A DNA stretch of 10,571 nt. It comes from an uncultured Clostridium sp. (GTDB lineage Bacteria > Bacillota > Clostridia > Clostridiales > Clostridiaceae). Shown here one piece after another: positions 6,411 through 10,571 of this stretch (positions within the stretch are counted from its first letter, which is position 1; every line of letters begins with the position of its first letter). The stretch lies in the NCBI GenBank assembly GCA_900543325.1, contig UQQU01000095.1, forward strand, positions 1-10,571. The letters are read 5' to 3'. Under the pieces are notes generated by a model. The model was given only the letters and a program-made list of their open reading frames with translations. It was not told the DNA's origin and ran no database searches. The translations under genes were made by a program, and so were the position numbers.

Positions 6411-7237
6411 AATGCACTCACCATCTCATTCACATTTAAAATTTTAGTATCTATATCTATACCAGCTTTTCTAAGCTCATAACATATTTCTGTTACTTGT
6501 GGAACATCTAAACCTATACTCTTCATAGTTTCAACATGTGAAAAAACATCACGTGGAATACCTTCAATGATAACTTTTCCTTTATCCATTACTACAACTC
6601 TATCTGCTTCTGCCGCTTCATCCATATAATGTGTTATTAGTATCACAGTTATTCCATGTTTCTTATTTAATTCTTTAATATTATTAATTACTTCTTTTCT
6701 TCCTGATGGATCAAGCATCGCTGTTGGTTCATCAAAAATTATACATTTAGGTTGCATAGCCAATATTCCAGCAATAGCAATTCTTTGTTTTTGCCCTCCT
6801 GATAATAAATGAGGTGCATGTCTTTTATATTCACTCATTCCAACCTTATCTAGTGCATCATCAACTCTTTGTCTAATTTCTTGTGGTGGAATACCTAAAT
6901 TTTCTGGTCCGAATGCTACATCTTCTTCTACTATTGTAGCTACTAATTGGTTATCTGGATTCTGAAACACCATTCCAGCAGTGGATCTTATATCCCATAT
7001 GTTATTTTCATCTCCTGTATCTAGTCCATTAACGATAACAGTTCCCTCTGTAGGTGTTAATAATGCATTCATATGCTTTGCTACTGTTGATTTTCCTGAT
7101 CCATTGTGTCCTAATATTACTAAAAACTCACCTTTACTAACCTCTAGATTTAATCCATCAATGGCTAATTTTTCTATTCCTTCTTCGCCTGTAGAATATT
7201 TAAATACTAAGTTTTTACACTCTATCATTTTTTCCAT
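6395..7237 (-). CDS. ecfA1: ECF transporter ATPase EcfA1
   Basis: This 280-residue ABC ATPase is the partner of EcfA2 in the energy-coupling module. Motifs are Walker A GHNGSGKS (43-50), Q-loop Q92 followed by NPDNQLVATIVEEDVAFGPENLG (the ECF/CbiO pattern, positions 93-115), LSGGQ (145-149), Walker B CIIFDE (165-170) with E170, and switch H203. The start at 7237 has GGAGGG 6 bases upstream, which favours it over the ATG at residue 4. It is the first gene of the ecfA1-ecfA2-ecfT-truA cluster. The 182-base gap to rplQ contains the alpha-operon terminator and a probable promoter, so this unit is transcribed separately from the ribosomal genes. Confidence 0.94.
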   Translation of the reverse strand: MEKMIECKNLVFKYSTGEEGIEKLAIDGLNLEVSKGEFLVILGHNGSGKSTVAKHMNALLTPTEGTVIVNGLDTGDENNIWDIRSTAGMVFQNPDNQLVATIVEEDVAFGPENLGIPPQEIRQRVDDALDKVGMSEYKRHAPHLLSGGQKQRIAIAGILAMQPKCIIFDEPTAMLDPSGRKEVINNIKELNKKHGITVILITHYMDEAAEADRVVVMDKGKVIIEGIPRDVFSHVETMKSIGLDVPQVTEICYELRKAGIDIDTKILNVNEMVSALCQLR

Positions 7238-7282
7238 CTATATCCCTCCTTTAGTAGCATATTAAATTATATAACTAAGTTC

Positions 7283-7303
7283 TATAAATTTCATATAAAT
7301 TTC
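7283..7303. repeat. Tandem 10-base direct repeat in the ecfA1 leader
   Basis: TATAAATTTC occurs at 7283-7292 and again at 7294-7303, an 11-base period. It is flanked by a second pair of related sequences, ATAACTAAGT at 7271-7280 and ATAACTTAAT at 7305-7314. It sits between the probable promoter and the ribosome binding site of ecfA1. The role is unknown: it could be a regulator site or chance in AT-rich DNA. Confidence 0.4.
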
Positions 7304-7312
7304 CATAACTTA

Positions 7313-7340
7313 ATTATATATAAGCATAGATTAATTACAA
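7313..7340 (-). promoter_or_regulatory. Probable sigma-A promoter for the ecfA1 operon
   Basis: On the minus strand TTGTAA (7335-7340; four of six matches) is followed by a 16-base spacer and TATAAT (7313-7318). It lies just after the rplQ terminator, where a new promoter is needed. The start would be near 7306, leaving a leader of about 70 bases that holds a tandem repeat (7283-7303). Confidence 0.5.
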
Positions 7341-7384
7341 GTATTTTACTTAAGTTATTATTTTTATGTTTTTATATACAAAAA

Positions 7385-7411
7385 TGGGGATTAAGTTAAA
7401 CTTAATCCCCA
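7385..7411 (-). terminator. Strong intrinsic terminator of the alpha operon
   Basis: An 11-bp perfect stem TGGGGATTAAG/CTTAATCCCCA (7385-7395 with 7401-7411) with a 5-base loop is followed on the minus strand by TTTTTGT. It begins 8 bases after the rplQ stop and closes the long ribosomal cluster. Confidence 0.93.
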
Positions 7412-7419
7412 GAGTGAAA

Positions 7420-7761
7420 TTATACTAATTCAAGTATAACAACTTCAGCTCCGTCTCCTCTTCTAGGACCTTTTTTGATCATTCTAGTGTATCCGCCGTT
7501 TCTTTCAGCGTACTTTGGAGCGATTTCATCAAATAATGTCTTAACTACTTCTTCTTCTAAAACGTAAGCTAAAACTTGTCTTCTAGCGTGAAGATCTCCT
7601 CTTTTTGCAAGAGTAATCATCTTTTCAGCTATAGATCTAGCTTCTTTAGCTCTAGTTTCAGTAGTTTCAATTCTACCATGCTTTAAGAAGCTAGTAACAA
7701 GACTTCTTAACATAGCTCTTCTTTGGTCTGTAGAAAGACCTAACTTACGATAACCTGCCAT
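7420..7761 (-). CDS. rplQ: 50S ribosomal protein L17
   Basis: This 113-residue 50S protein lies near the end of the peptide exit tunnel. The N terminus MAGYRKLGLSTDQRRAMLRS and the ITTxxRAKExRxxAEKMITLAKRGDLHARR-type region (33-61) are diagnostic. The GGYTRMIKK segment and the acidic-hydrophobic end EVVILELV complete the fold. The length is that of the short clostridial and Bacillus form. The ATG has GGGAGGT 6 bases upstream, placed within the 12-base gap after rpoA, so the two genes are tightly linked. It is the last gene of the alpha operon. Confidence 0.98.
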   Translation of the reverse strand: MAGYRKLGLSTDQRRAMLRSLVTSFLKHGRIETTETRAKEARSIAEKMITLAKRGDLHARRQVLAYVLEEEVVKTLFDEIAPKYAERNGGYTRMIKKGPRRGDGAEVVILELV

Positions 7762-7773
7762 GGATTTACCTCC

Positions 7774-8721
7774 CTACTCGTCGCTTAGTTTTAAGGCTAA
7801 ACCTAATTCCTTAAGCTTTCTTTCAACTTCTTCTAAGGATTTCTTTCCTAGATTTCTTACCTTCATCATATCATCCATTGATTTACCAGCAAGTTCTTGA
7901 ACTGTATTGATTCCAGCTCTCTTTAAGCAGTTATAAGATCTAACTGAAAGGTCTAGTTCTTCAACAGTCATTTCTAGGACTTTTTCCTTTTTATCTTCTT
8001 CTTTTTCAATCATGATTTCAACATCATTAGTCGCAACGCCTAATGACATGAATAATTTGAAGTGCTCTATTAAAATCTTAGCAGATAAGCTTATAGCTTC
8101 ATCTATTTTAATAGTTCCATTAGTCCAAATTTCAAGTGTTAATTTGTCATAATCAGTGATTTGACCAACTCTTGTATTGTCAACAGTAAAGTTAACTCTC
8201 TTAACTGGAGTGTATATAGAATCAATAGCTATTGCTGAAAGTGGTAATGAATCACTCTTGTTTTTATTTTGAGTAACATATCCTCTTCCTCTATTAACTG
8301 TTAATTCCATGTACAGTCTTCCATTTTCATCAAGAGTTGCTATGTGTAAATCTTTGTTTATAACTTCAACATTTCCATCAGTCTTAATGTCTGCACCTGT
8401 AACAACTCCAGGCCCTTTAGCATCTATATAAATAGTTTGTGGACCTTCGCCTTCCATTGTAAGCGCTAAAGATTTAATGTTAAGAATTAATTCAGTAACA
8501 TCTTCCTTAACACCTTGTACAGTTGAGAATTCATGAAGCACTCCATCAATTTTAATTGATGTAGTAGCTACACCTGGAAGTGATGATAAAAGAATTCTTC
8601 TCATCGCATTTCCAAGTGTAATACCATATCCTCTTTCTAATGGCTCAACTACATATTTACCATATGTACCGTCTTCATTTGATTCTATACACTCAATTAT
8701 TGGCTTTTCTATTTCTAACAT
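7774..8721 (-). CDS. rpoA: DNA-directed RNA polymerase subunit alpha
   Basis: This 315-residue alpha subunit scaffolds RNA polymerase assembly and contacts upstream promoter DNA. The N-terminal domain (1-230) contains the dimerisation and beta-contact segment ERGYGITLGNAMRRILLSSL (29-48). A charged linker (about 235-250, KEEDKKEK) leads to the C-terminal helix-hairpin-helix domain. There LSVRSYNCLKRAGI (258-271) holds the DNA-contact residues equivalent to E. coli R265 and N268 (R261, N264), and NLGKKSLEE (290-298) gives the second half. The start is ATG at 8721, with GGAGGG 7 bases upstream. An in-frame TTG two codons earlier lies almost on the binding site and is rejected. A 102-base gap separates it from rpsD, long for this operon, and holds sequence that may be regulatory. 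Confidence 0.98.
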   Translation of the reverse strand: MLEIEKPIIECIESNEDGTYGKYVVEPLERGYGITLGNAMRRILLSSLPGVATTSIKIDGVLHEFSTVQGVKEDVTELILNIKSLALTMEGEGPQTIYIDAKGPGVVTGADIKTDGNVEVINKDLHIATLDENGRLYMELTVNRGRGYVTQNKNKSDSLPLSAIAIDSIYTPVKRVNFTVDNTRVGQITDYDKLTLEIWTNGTIKIDEAISLSAKILIEHFKLFMSLGVATNDVEIMIEKEEDKKEKVLEMTVEELDLSVRSYNCLKRAGINTVQELAGKSMDDMMKVRNLGKKSLEEVERKLKELGLALKLSDE

Positions 8722-8728
8722 GTACAAA

Positions 8729-8782
8729 CCCTCCTTGTATATAAAATGGCAACCTTATTACGAGGGCAACTGATTCCATTTA
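8729..8782 (-). promoter_or_regulatory. Possible structured leader in front of rpoA
   Basis: In the transcript, AAATGG (8777-8782) can pair with CCATTT (8744-8749) around an inner region in which GTTGCC occurs twice (8766-8771 and 8748-8753). Immediately after, TACAA/TTGTA can pair with the GGAGGG ribosome binding site in the loop. This could tune rpoA translation relative to the ribosomal genes. The structure is modest, and the function is inference. Confidence 0.3.
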
Positions 8783-8823
8783 ATAATCTAGTATAATATC
8801 TTAATATTAAAAATATTAATTTA

Positions 8824-9444
8824 TTATTTGCTGTATAATTCGACAATTAGAGTTTCGTTAACTGGTACGTCAATGTCTTCTCTAGCTGGTACAGCAACTA
8901 CTTTACCTTCATAGTTTTCAACGTTAGCTTCTAACCATTTTGGTAATGTCTTTGGATTTTCTACGAAAGTCTTGAACTTTTCAGTTCCTCTGCTCTTTTC
9001 GCAAACAGATATTACATCATTAACTGATACTTTGTATGATGGAATATCAACTTTCTTACCATTTACTAAGAAATGTCCGTGAGTAACTAATTGTCTAGCT
9101 TCGTTTCTTGAAGCACCGTATCCTAATCTGTACGCAACGTTATCTAATCTCATTTCTAGTAACATTAATAAGTTTTCCCCAGTGATTCCCTTCATGTGGT
9201 CAGCCTTTTCATAGTAAGTTCTGAATTGACCTTCTAAAACACCGTATATTCTTCTAGCTTTTTGCTTTTCTCTTAATTGTACTCCGTAGTTAGATAACTT
9301 TTTCTTAGCTGCTCCGTGTTGTCCTGGTGCATAGCTTCTTCTTACGAAAGCACATTTATCTGTATAACATCTATCTCCCTTAAGGAATAGCTTTTGACCT
9401 TCTCTTCTACATAATCTACATGTAGCTCCAGTATATCTTGCCAT
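8824..9444 (-). CDS. rpsD: 30S ribosomal protein S4, zinc-binding form
   Basis: This 206-residue primary 16S rRNA-binding protein nucleates 30S assembly. In many bacteria it represses its own operon through an mRNA leader. The N-terminal domain carries C9, C12, C26 and C31, the four cysteines that bind zinc in the Thermus protein, so this is the C+ form (Bacillus subtilis has a cysteine-free form). The S4 RNA-binding domain covers about 98-160 (MRLDNVAYRLGYGASRNEARQ onward, with VNGKKVDIPSY). The ATG has a perfect AGGAGGTG site 6 bases upstream. It sits between rpsK and rpoA, as in clostridia and E. coli. In Bacillus subtilis rpsD lies elsewhere, so S4 control of the alpha operon would be possible here. 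Confidence 0.98.
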   Translation of the reverse strand: MARYTGATCRLCRREGQKLFLKGDRCYTDKCAFVRRSYAPGQHGAAKKKLSNYGVQLREKQKARRIYGVLEGQFRTYYEKADHMKGITGENLLMLLEMRLDNVAYRLGYGASRNEARQLVTHGHFLVNGKKVDIPSYKVSVNDVISVCEKSRGTEKFKTFVENPKTLPKWLEANVENYEGKVVAVPAREDIDVPVNETLIVELYSK

Positions 9445-9475
9445 TCGTTACACCTCCTGTTGAATTTAAATATAA

Positions 9476-9871
9476 TTAGACTCTTCTTCTCTTCGGTGGT
9501 CTACATCCGTTGTGTGGAATTGGAGTAACGTCTTTAATTAGAGTTACTTCTAAACCTGCAGCTTGTAATGATCTTATAGCTGCTTCTCTACCAGCACCTG
9601 GTCCTTTAACGTATACTTCTATACTCTTTAAACCGTGTTCCATAGCTGCTTTAGCTGCAGTTTCTGCTGCCATTTGAGATGCAAATGGTGTGCTCTTTCT
9701 TGAACCTCTGAAACCTAAAGCTCCAGCACTTGACCATGATAAAGCATTTCCAGCCGCATCAGTTAAAGTAACTATTGAGTTATTGAAAGTTGATTGGATG
9801 TGTGCAGCACCATGCTCAACATTCTTTCTTTCTTTTCTTCTTCTAGTAGTCTTTTTGACTTTTTGAGCCAT
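9476..9871 (-). CDS. rpsK: 30S ribosomal protein S11
   Basis: This 131-residue protein of the 30S platform lies next to the mRNA exit site. The conserved core includes HIQSTFNNSIVTLTD (24-38), GPGAGREAAIR (90-100) and the C-terminal TPIPHNGCRPPKRRR (116-130). The lysine-arginine-rich N terminus and the length are usual for Firmicutes. The ATG is preceded by GAGGAGGG at 6 bases, located in the 15-base gap after rpsM, and rpsD follows after 31 bases. No oddities. Confidence 0.98.
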   Translation of the reverse strand: MAQKVKKTTRRRKERKNVEHGAAHIQSTFNNSIVTLTDAAGNALSWSSAGALGFRGSRKSTPFASQMAAETAAKAAMEHGLKSIEVYVKGPGAGREAAIRSLQAAGLEVTLIKDVTPIPHNGCRPPKRRRV

Positions 9872-9886
9872 CGAAATCCCTCCTCA

Positions 9887-10255
9887 CTACTTCTTCTTAT
9901 TTGCGATAGTCTTCTTAGGACCTTTTCTAGTTCTAGCGTTAGTCTTAGTTTTTTGTCCTCTAACTGGAAGACCTTTTCTATGTCTTATTCCTCTGTAACA
10001 ACCTATTTCAACTAATCTCTTAATGTTTAAAGCAACATCTCTTCTTAAGTCACCTTCAACCATTAAGTTCTTATTTACATAGTTTCTGATTTCATTTACT
10101 TCTTCCTCAGTAAGATCCTTAATTCTAGTATCTGGGTTAATTCCAGTAGTAGCTAATATCTTTTGAGAAGTAGATAAACCAACTCCGTATATATATGTTA
10201 GACCTATTTCAACTCTTTTTTCCTTTGGTAGGTCAACTCCTGCTATTCTTGCCAT
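9887..10255 (-). CDS. rpsM: 30S ribosomal protein S13
   Basis: This 122-residue protein of the 30S head forms intersubunit bridges with the 50S and touches P-site tRNA. Signatures are MARIAGVDLP at the N terminus, the IYGVG motif of the helix-turn region (22-26), and CYRGIRHRKGLPVRGQKT (86-103) followed by a basic tail. The ATG has AGGAGGTG 8 bases upstream. It is probably the first gene of a transcript starting in the 211-base gap after rpmJ, which contains a promoter and a structured leader. Transcription from upstream genes may also read through. Confidence 0.98.
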   Translation of the reverse strand: MARIAGVDLPKEKRVEIGLTYIYGVGLSTSQKILATTGINPDTRIKDLTEEEVNEIRNYVNKNLMVEGDLRRDVALNIKRLVEIGCYRGIRHRKGLPVRGQKTKTNARTRKGPKKTIANKKK

Positions 10256-10321
10256 TGAACTTACACCTCCTGTTTATTGAAATGCAATTTTTTATTTTTG
10301 CTTTTGGTAAATTTATATTAA

Positions 10322-10378
10322 AATCTTAGGTCAATAGTAAAAAACTATCGTCAGCCGTACCTAAAATTAATAAGCTGA
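10322..10378 (-). promoter_or_regulatory. Predicted pseudoknot leader before rpsM (candidate S4-responsive element)
   Basis: Three pairings interlock on the minus strand. Helix a is TCAGC/GCTGA (10374-10378 with 10351-10355). Helix b is AATTTTAGGT/ACCTAAGATT, 10 bp with one G-U (10359-10368 with 10322-10331). Helix c is CGATAGT/ACTATTG, 7 bp with one G-U (10344-10350 with 10332-10338). The order a-b-a'-c-c'-b' is a pseudoknot, and helices a, c and b abut with no unpaired base at both junctions, which suits stacking. Alpha-operon leaders bound by S4 in other bacteria are pseudoknots; the link to S4 here is inference from position and shape. Confidence 0.55.
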
Positions 10379-10394
10379 TTTAAACGCCTATATA

Positions 10395-10423
10395 ATAATA
10401 TTGAACTTTCAAAAAAAAGTCAA
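10395..10423 (-). promoter_or_regulatory. Sigma-A promoter upstream of rpsM
   Basis: The minus strand reads TTGACT (10418-10423), a 17-base spacer that starts with seven T residues, then TATTAT (10395-10400). Each hexamer matches five of six consensus positions and the spacing is ideal. The start would be near 10388, giving a leader of about 130 bases before rpsM. The promoter lies inside the ribosomal cluster and would let rpsM-rpsK-rpsD-rpoA-rplQ be expressed separately from the spc genes upstream. Confidence 0.75.
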
Positions 10424-10450
10424 CATATTAATATTTGTAAATTATTCTGC

Positions 10451-10470
10451 CTAATATGAAATTATATTAG
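10451..10470 (-). repeat. Inverted repeat overlapping the rpmJ stop codon
   Basis: CTAATAT (10451-10457) and ATATTAG (10464-10470) form a 7-bp stem with a 6-base loop, covering the rpmJ stop at 10467-10469. No T-run follows on the minus strand, so it is unlikely to be an intrinsic terminator. It might stabilise or mark a 3' end. Confidence 0.4.
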
Positions 10471-10571
10471 CCTTGTTTTTGCTTGTGCTTAGGATTTTCA
10501 CAGATTACCATTACTCTTCCTTTTCTTCTTATAATCTTGCACTTTTCGCAAATAGGCTTAACTGATGGTCT
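10467..10571 (-). CDS. rpmJ: 50S ribosomal protein L36, zinc-binding form (partial at window edge)
   Basis: The last 34 residues of L36 are present, starting RPSVKPICEKCKIIRRKGRV and ending KHKQKQG. The usual protein has 37 residues, so only the first three (normally MKV) lie beyond the window. L36 is the smallest protein of the 50S subunit and binds zinc. The ribbon residues Cys-x2-Cys-x12-Cys-x4-His are all present (C11, C14, C27, H32 in full-length numbering), making this the C+ type. In Firmicutes rpmJ follows infA and precedes rpsM, as here. It is too short and truncated to be noticed by simple length cut-offs. Confidence 0.97.
   Translation of the reverse strand, partial: RPSVKPICEKCKIIRRKGRVMVICENPKHKQKQG

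Noticed and set aside
6981..7265. Plus-strand open frame antisense to ecfA1
   Set aside because: Shadow frame over the Walker A region of an intact ATPase gene.
8719..8727. TTG two codons upstream of the rpoA ATG as start
   Set aside because: It is one base from the GGAGGG site, too close to be used. The ATG is at the right distance and gives the normal N terminus.
8802..8820. 8-bp AT inverted repeat after rpsD considered as a terminator
   Set aside because: Only A/T pairs and no T-run on the minus strand. Transcription must continue into rpoA.
9794..10015. Plus-strand open frame antisense to rpsK and rpsM
   Set aside because: Serine- and leucine-rich low-complexity product, a typical mirror of basic ribosomal proteins.
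1..10571. Mobile elements, CRISPR arrays, tRNA or rRNA genes
   Set aside because: No transposase or integrase, no repeat-spacer pattern and no tRNA cloverleaf or rRNA sequence was seen on either strand.

Overview
The window is AT-rich and looks like chromosomal DNA from a spore-forming Firmicute, most probably Clostridium sensu stricto. The species cannot be fixed from this sequence. The evidence is low GC, strong AGGAGG-type ribosome binding sites, a germination amidase gene (cwlD), the zinc-binding (four-cysteine) form of ribosomal protein S4, and the gene order alpha operon - ecfA1-ecfA2-ecfT-truA - rplM-rpsI - cwlD, which is also known, with variations, from Bacillus and clostridia. All 14 genes lie on the minus strand, so the biological order runs from high to low coordinates. 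There are no mobile elements, CRISPR arrays, rRNA or tRNA genes.

Region by region, in order of transcription: (1) 10571-7385 is the ribosomal alpha operon: rpmJ (cut by the window edge), rpsM, rpsK, rpsD, rpoA and rplQ. It ends at a strong intrinsic terminator. Between rpmJ and rpsM there is a good sigma-A promoter followed by a leader that can fold into a compact pseudoknot, a candidate S4 autoregulatory element. (2) 7340-3907 is a transport and tRNA-modification unit. It encodes the two ATPases and the transmembrane coupling subunit of the shared (group II) ECF vitamin transporter, then the tRNA pseudouridine synthase TruA. (3) 3887-2832 is the rplM-rpsI operon. It has a perfect-consensus sigma-A promoter, an L13-type structured leader and a strong terminator. 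(4) 2750-989 is a single Na+/phosphate cotransporter gene with a C-terminal PhoU domain. Upstream lie four PhoP-box-like hexamers spaced exactly 10 bp apart, and a terminator hairpin overlaps its stop codon. (5) 982-10 is cwlD, with a promoter that could be read by sigma-A or sigma-G.

Regions 1 and 3 make ribosome and RNA polymerase parts, and both appear to be controlled by RNA leaders. Region 2 supplies the energising module for vitamin uptake and a tRNA anticodon-arm modifier. Region 4 probably responds to phosphate limitation. Region 5 acts during sporulation, preparing the spore cortex for germination. Two genes (the phosphate transporter and truA) appear to start with TTG, and the start of rpoA is an ATG just inside a longer open frame. 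The most interesting signals are non-coding: the pseudoknot leader before rpsM, the periodic Pho-box repeat, and a hairpin placed between the -35 and -10 elements of the rplM promoter.
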